A program made the position numbers and the translations under genes. The notes beneath the pieces are model-generated. The model did no database searches. It worked only from the letters and a program-made list of their open reading frames with translations, and was not told where the DNA came from. From Rhodospirillum sp047263945 (GTDB taxonomy: Bacteria > Pseudomonadota > Alphaproteobacteria > Rhodospirillales > Rhodospirillaceae), in contig NZ_JBLAVB010000001.1 of the NCBI RefSeq assembly GCF_047263945.1, positions 744,001 to 808,000 of the forward strand: a stretch of DNA of 64,000 nt. The letters run 5' to 3'. Below, piece after piece: positions 32,302-41,331 of this stretch (position 1 is the stretch's first letter; each line of letters begins with the position of its first letter).

Positions 32302-32949
32302 TTATTTTACCTGTGGATATGTGATGATGGAGAGATAGCGGGCTGGTAATGTCACCAGAGTCTCCGGACCATGGGGAGCATCCGAGTCAAACAAGAGGCT
32401 GTCACCCGGCTCCAACCGGTAAACCCGGTCGCCATGGCGGTAGTCGACGACACCTTCCAACATATAGAGCATCTCGATGCCATCATGCTGGAATGCGGGG
32501 AAGCGGTCGCTGGCATCATCCAGAACCATCAAATATGGCTCGACCACCACACCGGAATTGTTCGAACCGATATGACCCAACAGATGGTATTGGTGCCCGG
32601 CGCGCGTGCCCGCCCGCTCTGTTTCCACCCCCTCGCCTGCCTTGACGTGCATGGCGCCTCGGGTTTCCTCATATCCGGAGAAGAGCTGGACCAGAGGGAC
32701 GTTCAATGCGTTGGCCAAGGTCTGCAAGGTGGTGAGCGAGGGCGAGATCACCCCGTTCTCAATCTTGGACAACATGCCCACGGACAGCCCCGTTTTTGCT
32801 GCCAGATCCGACCCGGTCATGCGCTGGTGCTTGCGCAGATCGCGGACCTGTCGACCAATCGCCACTTCGAGATTTTTTTCCTTGTTCTCGCGCACCGCGT
32901 GAGGATTTTGCGCGAGCCGCCCTTCGACGGTCTTAGGCCTGCCTGTCAT
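32302..32949 (-). CDS. XRE-cupin transcriptional regulator
   Basis: 215 residues. An XRE helix-turn-helix (about 30-85, with SDLAAKTGLSVGMLSKIENG and SPSLTTLQTLANAL) is joined to a C-terminal cupin (about 135-205, with HDGIEMLYMLEGVVDY and LEPGDSLLFDSDAPHG). Such proteins control amine and amino-acid catabolic operons. ATG 32949 (MTGRPKTVEG) is preferred; the ORF further upstream is read through R2 repeat DNA. It lies upstream of mgsA on the same strand and is the best candidate regulator of the mgs-gmaS-mgd genes. Confidence 0.9.
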   Translation of the reverse strand: MTGRPKTVEGRLAQNPHAVRENKEKNLEVAIGRQVRDLRKHQRMTGSDLAAKTGLSVGMLSKIENGVISPSLTTLQTLANALNVPLVQLFSGYEETRGAMHVKAGEGVETERAGTRAGHQYHLLGHIGSNNSGVVVEPYLMVLDDASDRFPAFQHDGIEMLYMLEGVVDYRHGDRVYRLEPGDSLLFDSDAPHGPETLVTLPARYLSIITYPQVK

Positions 32950-33034
32950 GGATCGTGTGCTCCAGTGATCGAATGCGGGGATCTGGAGCGTTTTATGCTC
33001 CTGAATAAACAACTTGGGCCACTTTTTGGTCACA

Positions 33035-33192
33035 GTATACGACAGTGTCTCGTCCTTTTTTTGGGCGATTGCCCAAACCCATTTGGGGGCCAATGCCCCC
33101 AACCCCCTTTTTTTTTCTTTTACAAATAAGGCCATGGGGTCTGGGGCCTTTCGGCCCCAGTGGGGGACGGGGCAAAGCCCCGTGACGTGTAC
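33035..33192. repeat. R2 repeat copy b
   Basis: Begins GTATACGACAG and ends ACGTGTAC, in the opposite orientation to copy a. Hairpins GGGC/GCCC, GGGGGC/GCCCCC (one base altered), GGGGCC/GGCCCC and CGGGGC/GCCCCG are all present. It occupies the gap upstream of the XRE-cupin gene; a CAACTTGGGCCAC fragment of R1 precedes it at about 33010. Confidence 0.9.
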
Positions 33193-33202
33193 CGTGCTTT
33201 TT

Positions 33203-33289
33203 GGCCCAACTTGGCCTCGAAGGCCCTCTAAAGTCTATAGAATTAGAGTGAAGCTGGGCCAGCTTGACTCAAACCAGTCCAGTTTCATA
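33203..33289. repeat. R1 repeat copy 4, truncated at the R2 junction
   Basis: Only one arm of the first palindrome remains (GGCCCAACTTGGCCTCG to CCTCTA, 33203-33230), followed by the AGTCTATAGAAT linker and the second palindrome (33244-33289). Ends 7 bases from the glycosyltransferase stop. The missing arm is replaced by R2 copy b. Confidence 0.8.
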
Positions 33290-33295
33290 CAGTTG

Positions 33296-34444
33296 CTATC
33301 CGCACAGGGCTTCGAAAGCGGCAACGATTCGCCGACCGTAATCATCCCACCCTCCCAGGGTTCGGGTCCGCTCCTCTGCGGCCTTGGACATGCGATCCAG
33401 GAGTTCAGGGTCAGCATGAAGACGAGTCAAGCGGTCGGCGATGGCGTCGGGATCGCGAATGGGTGTGATGAAGCCCTCCACCCCGTCGGTAAACAGGTCT
33501 GCGGCACCAGTGTTCTCCGTGGCGATAACAGGGCAGCCGCAAGCCATCGCCTGAGCCATAACCGTGGCCATCCCTTCCTCCAAAGAAGGCAAAACCATGA
33601 CGCTGGCCCTGGACATCTCCCGCGCCACCCCCTCCAAGGACAGGTGGCCGGTGCGCTCCAAGGCCGTCAGGGGACGTCGCGCGAGCAGGGTGGCCGTTTC
33701 CAGCATGGCCCCTCCCGTCAAAACCAGACGGGCTCCGGGCAAGTCGGCCCGGTGGAAGGCTTCCTGCAGGTCATGAAGCCCCTTGCGCACGGACAAACCT
33801 CCCACGAAGAGGACCCGAAATTCCCGATCCCGGGGTACCCGCCGATAGAATTGAGACAAGTCCACGCCATAGGGCACTTGAATGAGTCGGTCCGCAGACA
33901 CGCCTTCGGCGAGAAAACTGTTCCGCACGAAAGTGGAGGGCACAGTGATTCCATCCGCAATCGCATATTCCGAGAGTTCCCGGACGATGGCATCAGGGTC
34001 CACACCCCGCCAAACCAAGCCAACACGATCAAATTCCTCTCTCAGAATCCGATCCTGAAAGCGAATATGGCTTGATCCCCGGTCACAGACATACCGCGCC
34101 CCCCGGGCCTGGGCCACGAGACCGGACCGCCCACCAGCCCCCGACAGGATGGACACCACGTCACAATCGGGCAAAACCCGGGCCACATAGGCGTCAAGGG
34201 TTCGCGCAGCATAACGGGCCATAGGTCGCTCCAGGGTCTGCTGAAACCAAGCCCTCTCGACAAGCGCCATATAAGGGGCACGGATCCAGGGGAACGTCTT
34301 CAGACGACCCGCAGGAATTTGACACTCTTTCAGCTTGAAGCGGGGATACCCTGTAAAGATGGCTTCCAGGACCCCATGCTTAAGAAGCTGACGAGCCAAA
34401 TCGAAACTATGGAAGCGTCCAATGGTGGAGACGACAACACGCAA
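33296..34444 (-). CDS. Glycosyltransferase, family 4
   Basis: 382 residues in two Rossmann-like halves. The C-terminal half has the GT4 pattern: VLFVGGLSVRKGLHDLQEA near residue 214, and VLPSLEEGMATVMAQAMACGCPVIATENTGA near 295 with the conserved E-x7-E arrangement. It should transfer a sugar from a nucleotide sugar to a glycan or lipid acceptor; the substrate is unknown. No polysaccharide cluster surrounds it. It lies 11 bases downstream of the response regulator gene on the same strand, possibly by chance. Confidence 0.9.
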   Translation of the reverse strand: MRVVVSTIGRFHSFDLARQLLKHGVLEAIFTGYPRFKLKECQIPAGRLKTFPWIRAPYMALVERAWFQQTLERPMARYAARTLDAYVARVLPDCDVVSILSGAGGRSGLVAQARGARYVCDRGSSHIRFQDRILREEFDRVGLVWRGVDPDAIVRELSEYAIADGITVPSTFVRNSFLAEGVSADRLIQVPYGVDLSQFYRRVPRDREFRVLFVGGLSVRKGLHDLQEAFHRADLPGARLVLTGGAMLETATLLARRPLTALERTGHLSLEGVAREMSRASVMVLPSLEEGMATVMAQAMACGCPVIATENTGAADLFTDGVEGFITPIRDPDAIADRLTRLHADPELLDRMSKAAEERTRTLGGWDDYGRRIVAAFEALCG

Positions 34445-34455
34445 GGCTTCCCCTC

Positions 34456-35847
34456 CTATTCCTGTCTGCCGACGACATCCAGCCGATTAATATCCAGCTT
34501 CACCAGCTTTTCATTCAGCGTCCGCCGCCCAATCCCCAGGGCATCGGCCGCAGCATCCATCCCCCCTCCATGAACCTTCAAGGCCTCGATGATCAAGGTC
34601 CGTTCATAGACGGCCATGGCTTCCTTCAAGGGCCGACCGCCCCCCTCCCCCATCCGAGCCCCGCTGGCGGACCCGAGAACGCCCACCCCCCTGCCCCGGC
34701 GGGCGGCCAGCACCCGCCGCTCTGCGGCATGTTTCAATTCCCGCACATTGCCAGGCCAGCCGTGCGCCATCAGAGTTGCCATGTCCTCGGTGGTCAAGGC
34801 CGGTGGTTCAAGCCCATAGGTCGCCGCATGGCATTCCAGGAAGTGCGTGAACAACAGGGGAATATCCTCCCGCCGGTCCCGCAGGGGGGGCAACAACAGC
34901 TCCACGGTGTTCAGACGATAATACAAATCCTCCCGGAACCGGCCCGCCGCCACGGCCTCCTCCAGGCCTTCATTGGTGGCAGAAACCAAACGGATATCCA
35001 CACTCCGGGGACGGGTGCCGCCCACGGGCACAACCTCGCGGGTTTCAATCGCCCGCAACAACTTGGCCTGGAGTTCCAAGGGACAGGCTCCCAATTCATC
35101 AAGGAAGAGGGTTCCGCCCCGGGCCTCGACGAAATAGCCATCCTGGGCCCGCGTCGCCCCGGTGAAAGCCCCGCCCAGATGGCCGAACATACTGGCCTCG
35201 AACAGGGTTTCCGGGATGGCTGCACAATTCACGGCAACGAAGGGCCCCGCCCCCCGCGAACTCAGGTCGTGCAGGGCGTGGGCGACGACCTCCTTGCCCG
35301 TCCCTGTCTCCCCCAGGATCAGCACCGGTGCCTCGGTGTCCGAGACATCCAGGATGTCCTCCCGCAGGTCCTTCATCACCCGGGATTCGCCCAGCAACGT
35401 ATGGTCCAGGCCCACCAGATCGGCGAGGCGGGCGCGCAAGCGGCGGTTCTGGTTGGACAGGGCATGGGCTTCGGCCGCATGGGTCAGAATGGTCAGCAGG
35501 CGGCGCGGCTCAAAGGGCTTTTCCAGGAAATTATAGGCCCCATCGCGCATCGCCTCCACCGCCATGGGCACATCGCCATGGGCAGAAACCAAGACCACAG
35601 GCGGCGCACCGGGGATGGCCCGGACCTTGGCCAATAGGTCCAATCCCGACAGGCCGGGCATACGCAGATCGGTAACAATCACGTCCGGTCGTTGGTCTTC
35701 CAGGGCGGAGAACGCCGGTTCGGCCCGATCAAAGGCCGAAACCAGACACCCCGAACGGGTCAGGAACAATCCCAGGGACTCCCGCATTTCCCGGTCGTCA
35801 TCCACCAGCATGACATGGATACTTGCTTGCTTGGGGCCCTCAGTCAT
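34456..35847 (-). CDS. dctD: Sigma-54-dependent response regulator, DctD-like
   Basis: 463 residues: receiver domain (about 10-125, phosphoacceptor Asp60), AAA+ domain with Walker A GETGTGKE (179-186) and the sigma-54 contact loop GAFTGA (226-231), and a C-terminal Fis-type helix-turn-helix. ATG 35847 (MTEGPKQASI) overlaps the kinase stop by 8 bases, which shows coupling; the longer ORF is only shadow. DctD with DctB controls C4-dicarboxylate uptake; here no dct TRAP genes are adjacent, so the target is uncertain. Confidence 0.88.
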   Translation of the reverse strand: MTEGPKQASIHVMLVDDDREMRESLGLFLTRSGCLVSAFDRAEPAFSALEDQRPDVIVTDLRMPGLSGLDLLAKVRAIPGAPPVVLVSAHGDVPMAVEAMRDGAYNFLEKPFEPRRLLTILTHAAEAHALSNQNRRLRARLADLVGLDHTLLGESRVMKDLREDILDVSDTEAPVLILGETGTGKEVVAHALHDLSSRGAGPFVAVNCAAIPETLFEASMFGHLGGAFTGATRAQDGYFVEARGGTLFLDELGACPLELQAKLLRAIETREVVPVGGTRPRSVDIRLVSATNEGLEEAVAAGRFREDLYYRLNTVELLLPPLRDRREDIPLLFTHFLECHAATYGLEPPALTTEDMATLMAHGWPGNVRELKHAAERRVLAARRGRGVGVLGSASGARMGEGGGRPLKEAMAVYERTLIIEALKVHGGGMDAAADALGIGRRTLNEKLVKLDINRLDVVGRQE

Positions 35848-37636
35848 GGCCGCGCGGTCCTTGTACTGTCTCGTCATGGTCCAGGGGCAGGCGGACACGG
35901 AATTCGGCCCCCCCATCCTCCCGGTCCCGGGCGGTCAGGCTGCCTCCGTGATCCTCCAGGATAGACGCGGAAATGGCCAGCCCCAAACCCAGCCCGTCAC
36001 CGGAGGCTTTGGTGGTGAAAAAGGGTTCGAAGACCTGATCCCCCTGCCCCTCCGGCAACCCTTCGCCCCGGTCAGCGACCAGGATATCCACCCAGGACTT
36101 GCCCTCCGCCCCTTCTATCCGAATGGTGATGCGCATCCTTGGCCGCTCCATCCGGCCCATGGCGTCCAGGCCATTGCGGATCAGGTTGATCAGAACCTGT
36201 TCCACCCGCACCTTATCGCCCCGCAGGGGAACGGGATCGTCGGGCAGATCCAGCTGGAGATCCAGGCGGGTGGCCATGGTGTCGGCTCCCATCAACTCCA
36301 GGGCATCGCGGACCGCGTCCCGGGCGTCGAAGGGCGCGAAGACCGTCTCCCGGGTCTGGCCAAAGAACTTGAGCTGCTTGGTGATATGGGCCATGCGATC
36401 GGTGATCCGCCCCACATGGGACAGGATGACCCGGGTGTCGTCGTCCATTTGACCACCGGGCAGGTCTGCGGCAGCAAGGTAGTTACGGATGGCGGCAATG
36501 GGTTGCCCCAGTTCATGGGAAACCGAAGCTGCCAACTGGCCCAAGGCCGCCAATTTGCCTACGCGACGCAGGTCGGCATGGGCGCGCTCCAGGCGTTCCT
36601 CGGCCGCTTTGCGCTCCTCCACTTCCCGGGCGAGATCCCGGTTGAGCAACCGGAGTTCCCGCCGGGCATCCTGGGAGACCCCCAGGGCACGACGCACCCG
36701 GGCGGCATACAGCAAGAGCGCAAAAGCCAAGAGGGAAACGATCGGCACCGCCACATAGAGCACTGCCTGCCCATTGCGAACCACCACATCCCGCCGGGGC
36801 AGAAGGTAGTGAAGCGTCCACCCCAGGTGCCCAACGGACAGCGCCTGCTGCAGGTATTCCCGACCCTCCAGGGTGACGGCAGAGCCTCCCATTTTGCTGA
36901 GGGGAAGCGGTGGCAGAGGTTCATCCAGGAACTGCCGGTGGGCATCCATGGCCCGTCGTGCCTGTTCCCCCAAGGGCACCGTGGTGGCAAATTCCCAAGC
37001 GGGACGGGTCGCGAGCACAACCACTCCATTGGCGTCTGTCACGTAGACCTGTTCTCCAGCATTTCGCCAGGACTCGAGCAAGCGGTCAAACTCCACCTTC
37101 ACGGCCATGACAGCGGCCACCGCCCCGCCCTCTCCCCGCACGGGCGCGGCAATGAAATACCCGGGTCGCTTGGTGGTGGCACCGATCGCGAAATAGGCCC
37201 CGCGCTCCCCGCGCATAGCCTGGGTAAAATAGGGCCGGTAGCCGTAATTCTCCCCAAGGTAACTGGGGTCCTGGTTCCAATTTGAGGCGGCCACCGTCAA
37301 CCCCGACGGGATCATCAGGTAAATGGCGTTCAGATCGGTCATGGCGGCGAAGGCCTCCAGACGCCGGTTCAAGGGATCCACACGGGCGGGGACGGGATCC
37401 TCGGCGGCAGCAATGACGAAGGGATCCCGGGCGAGAATGGCGGGTAAATGCTCGTATTGCTCCAAGGAGGAAATAAGGGAGGCCTTGTAAAGTTCTGCCC
37501 TCTCCCCGGCGCGGCGCAGGGCCGCGTCGGTGTAAAAATGATCGGCCACCATATAGGTCGCAACCAACACCCCCGCCCCAAGGGCTAAGGCTAGGGCCAA
37601 AACGAGACCAAAACGGGTAGGAGGGCGTGGCGGCAT
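35840..37636 (-). CDS. dctB: Sensor histidine kinase, DctB-like
   Basis: 598 residues. A membrane segment (about 8-28), a periplasmic double-PAS/dCache sensor (about 40-280, with YGYRPYFTQAMRGERGAYFAIG typical of DctB), a second membrane segment (about 295-315), a coiled linker, the H-box SVSHELGQPIAAIRNYL near 385, and an ATPase domain with ADRGEGLPEG and GLGLAISASILEDHGG. ATG 37636 gives MPPRPPTRFGL followed by the hydrophobic helix; upstream codons add nothing. Substrate probably a dicarboxylate, not proven. Confidence 0.88.
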   Translation of the reverse strand: MPPRPPTRFGLVLALALALGAGVLVATYMVADHFYTDAALRRAGERAELYKASLISSLEQYEHLPAILARDPFVIAAAEDPVPARVDPLNRRLEAFAAMTDLNAIYLMIPSGLTVAASNWNQDPSYLGENYGYRPYFTQAMRGERGAYFAIGATTKRPGYFIAAPVRGEGGAVAAVMAVKVEFDRLLESWRNAGEQVYVTDANGVVVLATRPAWEFATTVPLGEQARRAMDAHRQFLDEPLPPLPLSKMGGSAVTLEGREYLQQALSVGHLGWTLHYLLPRRDVVVRNGQAVLYVAVPIVSLLAFALLLYAARVRRALGVSQDARRELRLLNRDLAREVEERKAAEERLERAHADLRRVGKLAALGQLAASVSHELGQPIAAIRNYLAAADLPGGQMDDDTRVILSHVGRITDRMAHITKQLKFFGQTRETVFAPFDARDAVRDALELMGADTMATRLDLQLDLPDDPVPLRGDKVRVEQVLINLIRNGLDAMGRMERPRMRITIRIEGAEGKSWVDILVADRGEGLPEGQGDQVFEPFFTTKASGDGLGLGLAISASILEDHGGSLTARDREDGGAEFRVRLPLDHDETVQGPRGHD

Positions 37637-37725
37637 GGACGAAAAAGGGACCTCGAAGGACAGGACCGCCCAACTTACTCCGCAGGTGCCCAAGGCCACA
37701 AGGGAGTGGGTTTCGCCGGTGCCTT

Positions 37726-37765
37726 AAAGTGCTCCGAGGCCAAGTTGGGCCACTTCTCGGCCTCG
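37726..37765. repeat. R1 half copy abutting R2 copy c
   Basis: AAAGTGCTCCGAGGCCAAG then a decayed right arm ending GGCCTCG, immediately followed by the R2 end GTACACGACAG. Only the first palindrome of R1 remains. The gap 37637-38013 otherwise holds R2 copy c and the upstream region of the lyase gene. Confidence 0.7.
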
Positions 37766-37907
37766 GTACACGACAGGGGGAGCCAGTCACGGGGCTTTGC
37801 CCCGTCCCCCACTGGGGCCGTAAGGCCCCAGACCCCAGGCGGTTATTTTTAAAAGAAAAATGGGGGTTTGGGCAATCGCCCAAAAAAGACGAAACTCTGT
37901 CGTGTAC
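37766..37907. repeat. R2 repeat copy c (short form)
   Basis: Starts GTACACGACAGG and ends CTGTCGTGTAC. It has the CGGGGC/GCCCCG, GGGGCC/GGCCCC (CGTA loop) and GGGC/GCCC hairpins but lacks the GGGGGC/GCCCCC hairpin of other copies. It sits between divergent dctB and the PEP-mutase-family gene. Confidence 0.9.
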
Positions 37908-38013
37908 CGTGACAAGGCAAGAACGCAAGCACGGCGGCCCAGGGAAGTTGCCATTCTGTTCCAGACGCCCCATAGTTTCCTCCTCCCTACGTTTTGGACC
38001 GAGGCCCCTCCCC

Positions 38014-38859
38014 ATGGATTCCGCTCACCCCGACAAGATCGCCCAATTCCGCAAGCTGCATGCCTCCGGCGCCCTGTTTGTCATGCCCAACCCCTGGAAC
38101 GCGGGGAGTGCCCGTCTGCTCTCCACAATGGGGTTTTCGGCCCTGGCTACGACCAGCGCGGGCCATGCCTTTTCCCTGGGCATCAAGGACTCCAACCGGG
38201 GGCTGTCCCGGACCTCCATCCTCGACAACGCCCACGCCATCGCCGAAGCCACAGATTTGCCCGTATCCGCCGACATGGAGGACGGCTTCGGCCCCACCCC
38301 AGAGGACTGCGCGGAGACCGTCCGCCAAGCGGTCGCTGCGGGCTTGGCCGGAGGCTCCATTGAGGATGCGGTTGGCGCAACCGCCTCTCCCATCCTCGAC
38401 CTGGGTTCGGCCCGCGACCGCATCCAGGCCGCAGCGGAAGCCGCACGGCCCAGCGGATTTGTGCTAACGGCGCGGGCAGAAAATTACCTGTGGGAGCGGC
38501 CCGACCTCGCCGACACCATCGCCCGTCTGCAAGCCTATGCGGAAGCCGGAGCGGATGTCCTCTATGCCCCCGGCCTGCCGAATCTGGAGACCATCCGTAC
38601 GGTCTGCCGAGAGGTCGACAAGCCGGTCAACGTGGTCATGGGGCTCCAGGGGGCGACCTATACCGTCGAGGCCCTCGCCGAAGCGGGCGTGGCCCGAGTC
38701 AGCCTGGGGGGATCCCTGGCCCGCGCGGCCTTCGGCGCCCTGGTCCGTGCCGCCCGGGAAATCCTGGAGGACGGCACCTTCACCTACGCCCGGGATGCCC
38801 TGCCCGACCGGGAAGTCTCGGCGATCATGGCCGACCAGATCGAGGATGACCGGACCTGA
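38014..38859 (+). CDS. Isocitrate lyase / PEP mutase family protein
   Basis: 281 residues of the PEP mutase/isocitrate lyase superfamily. MPNPWNAGSARLL near 24, TTSAGHAFSLG near 46, the metal-binding segment SADMEDGFGPTPEDCAETV near 88, SIEDAVG near 114 and LTARAENYL near 149 match the oxaloacetase-like group often called carboxyvinyl-carboxyphosphonate mutase-like. The conserved Cys of methylisocitrate lyase (KKCGH) is absent, so it is probably a C-C or hydrolytic enzyme of unknown substrate. Start ATG 38014; the ORF runs far upstream through R2 DNA. It overlaps the next gene by one base. Confidence 0.85.
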   Translation: MDSAHPDKIAQFRKLHASGALFVMPNPWNAGSARLLSTMGFSALATTSAGHAFSLGIKDSNRGLSRTSILDNAHAIAEATDLPVSADMEDGFGPTPEDCAETVRQAVAAGLAGGSIEDAVGATASPILDLGSARDRIQAAAEAARPSGFVLTARAENYLWERPDLADTIARLQAYAEAGADVLYAPGLPNLETIRTVCREVDKPVNVVMGLQGATYTVEALAEAGVARVSLGGSLARAAFGALVRAAREILEDGTFTYARDALPDREVSAIMADQIEDDRT

Positions 38860-39422
38860 TGGCCACACCCGAAATCACAGCCATGCGGCGCATCCTGGTT
38901 CTGGGATGCGCGGGTGCGGGCAAGACGGTTTTCTCGGACCAACTCGCCACCTTAACCGGATTGCCTGTCATCCGCCTCGACCAGGAATACTGGAAACCGG
39001 GATGGGTCGAACCAGAGACGACTGAATGGCGAGAGCGGGTCGCCACCCTCGCCGACCGTGACAAGTGGATCATGGATGGGAACTACGGTGGAACTCTAGA
39101 CCTTCGCCTGAAACGGGCGGACAGGGTCTATATCCTGGACGTATCTCGCACCCGAGCGCTGGCCCGCGTCGTCTGGCGGACAGCCCGGAATTGGGGAAAA
39201 ACCCGTGCTGATATGACACAGGGCTGCGTCGAGCGAATCGACGGCCCATTCTTGGCCTATATCTGGACCTACAATCGGGTTCACAGACCGCGCCTGATGG
39301 AGGCTCTCGCGTCCCACAAGGGGCGGAGCCAAATCTTGACAGGCCCAAAGGCCGCGCGCGATCACCTCCGCCTCCTCGCCACTGCCCTTTCTTCTCCTCC
39401 GTCCCCACCGCCAACCATGTGA
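38859..39422 (+). CDS. P-loop kinase-like protein, topology-modulation/FlaR type
   Basis: 187 residues. Walker A GCAGAGKT near 16-23, then LDQEYWKPGWVEPETTEWRERV and WIMDGNYGGTLDLRLKRADRVYILD, which match proteins annotated as DNA topology modulation protein FlaR or adenylate-kinase-like P-loop proteins. Real substrate unknown. The start overlaps the previous stop, so it is translationally coupled to the lyase gene. The C-terminus is Pro/Ser-rich. Confidence 0.8.
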   Translation: MATPEITAMRRILVLGCAGAGKTVFSDQLATLTGLPVIRLDQEYWKPGWVEPETTEWRERVATLADRDKWIMDGNYGGTLDLRLKRADRVYILDVSRTRALARVVWRTARNWGKTRADMTQGCVERIDGPFLAYIWTYNRVHRPRLMEALASHKGRSQILTGPKAARDHLRLLATALSSPPSPPPTM

Positions 39423-39513
39423 CGGAAAATGCCTTTCCTCCATTGAGGCGGCGCCCTCTCCCACCCCACATGTAAGGACAAGAAACGCCCCCGTTTTTCC
39501 CGGAGCCCAGCCT

Positions 39514-41331
39514 GTGATCGAATCCCTCTTTCCCGTAATCCTTGTCGGCGCGGGTTTGGTTGTTATCTCCATCCTGACCAGCCTCATCTCTTTCCGGGTG
39601 GGCGCACCCCTGCTGTTGGTCTTCCTGGTCATCGGCCTGCTCGCCGGTGAGGACGGCCCCGGACAGATCCCTTTCGACGACGGCCATACGGCCTATTTCA
39701 TCGGCTCCATTGCGCTGGCCGTGATCCTCTTCGACAGTGGGTTCGGCACCCGGATGCGGTCCTTCAGGATCGCAGCCTGGCCCTCCCTGACCCTGGCCAG
39801 TCTGGGAGTCGCCTTGACCGCCGCCCTACTCGCCCCTTTCGCCCACCTGTTCCTGGACCTCAGCTGGCTGGAGGCCTTCCTGCTAGGCGCCATCGTCGGG
39901 TCAACGGACGCTGCGGCGGTGTTCTTTCTGCTGCGGGTCGGCGGCATCAACATCCGCGACCGGGTCCGCGCCACGCTGGAGGTCGAGTCGGGGTCCAACG
40001 ATCCCATGGCCATCTTCCTGACCGTAACCCTCGTGGAACTGGTCCGAGCCGGTGGCCTGGGTGAGGGCATGACCCCCGTCATGCTCCTTCAGGCCTTCGG
40101 CCTCCAGATGGGACTGGGACTGGTGGCCGGTCTTCTGGGAGGCTGGGTCATGCTTCAGGGCGCGCGCCATCTGGCCCTGGAAGCCGTACTCCACCCCCTG
40201 GTGCTGACGGGCCTGGCCCTTTGCCTTTTCGCGGCGGTCTCCATGGGCGGAGGCAGCGGCTTCCTGGCCGTTTACGTGGCCGGTCTGGTGGTGGGCAATG
40301 GCGCCCATCCGAACCGCACCACCATCCGCCGGTTCCAGGAAGGGCTGACCTGGCTGGCGCAAATCACCATGTTCCTGACCCTTGGACTGCTGGCTACGCC
40401 CTCGCAGTTTCCGGCGCTGGCCGTGTCCTCCGCCGTTGTCGCCATTGTTCTGATTTTCTTCGCCCGGCCACTGGCCGTTTGGATCTGTCTGCTCCCCTTC
40501 GGCTTCAACCGGGATGAAACGGCCTTTGTTGCCTGGGTGGGGTTGCGCGGCGCGGTCTCGATCCTGCTGGCGATCTTGCCCGCGCTCGCCGAACTGGATT
40601 CCAGCCGGACCCTGTTCAATGCGGCTTTCATCATCGTCCTGTTCTCGCTGGTTATCCAGGGCTGGACCATCCGACCCATGGCGAAATGGCTGGGGCTGGT
40701 GGTCCCCCCGAACCTGGGGCCGGTCAACAAGGTGGAATTGGACCTGCCCCACGGCAGCACCCACGAATTGGTGGTCTACCGGGTGACCGAGGGGAGTCCC
40801 GTGGCCGAAGGGGAACGCATCCCCCGTTGGGCCCGCCCTTCTCTGGTGATCCGCGAGGGACGCTCGCTGAAAGGGCCTGAGGCGGGGCGCCCCCAGGTTG
40901 GCGACCAAGTTTACATCTTCCATGCCCCCACCTACGCGCCCCTGCTCGACCGCCTCTTCGCCAAAACCACGGCCCTGTCCGCAGAGGACCGGGCCTATTT
41001 CGGGGATTTCTCCCTGAACGGCGGGCACCCCATGACGGCGCTCACGGCCTCCTATGGCATCGAAACGCCCAAGGACGCCGAAGATAAGACCATTGCCGCA
41101 TGGATGGGCAGTCAATTGGGAGGCACAGCAACCCGGGGGGACCGGGTGCACCTGGGGGACATCGATCTGATTGTCCGGGCCGTTGCCGATGGGGCCGACG
41201 GCCTGATCACCGAGGTCGGCCTGTCCCTCGACCCGGAGGGCAGCCGCCAGGAGCCCCCCATGGTCGGTCGGATGCGCCGCTTCCTGGCCGGACCACGCGC
41301 CTGGGCCAAGCGGGCGCGCTCAACGGGATGA
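39514..41331 (+). CDS. cvrA: Potassium/proton antiporter, CvrA (NhaP2) type
   Basis: 605 residues, GTG start. About twelve membrane helices fill residues 1-395; GSTDAAAVFFLL near 129 and EVESGSNDPMAIF near 152 are the CPA1 ion-binding motifs. A RCK/TrkA-C-like domain (about 405-480) and a CorC/HlyC-like C-terminal domain (about 505-595) follow, the arrangement of CvrA/NhaP2. These proteins exchange K+ or Na+ for H+ across the inner membrane. The gene end overlaps the epmA end by 12 bases on opposite strands. Confidence 0.92.
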   Translation: MIESLFPVILVGAGLVVISILTSLISFRVGAPLLLVFLVIGLLAGEDGPGQIPFDDGHTAYFIGSIALAVILFDSGFGTRMRSFRIAAWPSLTLASLGVALTAALLAPFAHLFLDLSWLEAFLLGAIVGSTDAAAVFFLLRVGGINIRDRVRATLEVESGSNDPMAIFLTVTLVELVRAGGLGEGMTPVMLLQAFGLQMGLGLVAGLLGGWVMLQGARHLALEAVLHPLVLTGLALCLFAAVSMGGGSGFLAVYVAGLVVGNGAHPNRTTIRRFQEGLTWLAQITMFLTLGLLATPSQFPALAVSSAVVAIVLIFFARPLAVWICLLPFGFNRDETAFVAWVGLRGAVSILLAILPALAELDSSRTLFNAAFIIVLFSLVIQGWTIRPMAKWLGLVVPPNLGPVNKVELDLPHGSTHELVVYRVTEGSPVAEGERIPRWARPSLVIREGRSLKGPEAGRPQVGDQVYIFHAPTYAPLLDRLFAKTTALSAEDRAYFGDFSLNGGHPMTALTASYGIETPKDAEDKTIAAWMGSQLGGTATRGDRVHLGDIDLIVRAVADGADGLITEVGLSLDPEGSRQEPPMVGRMRRFLAGPRAWAKRARSTG

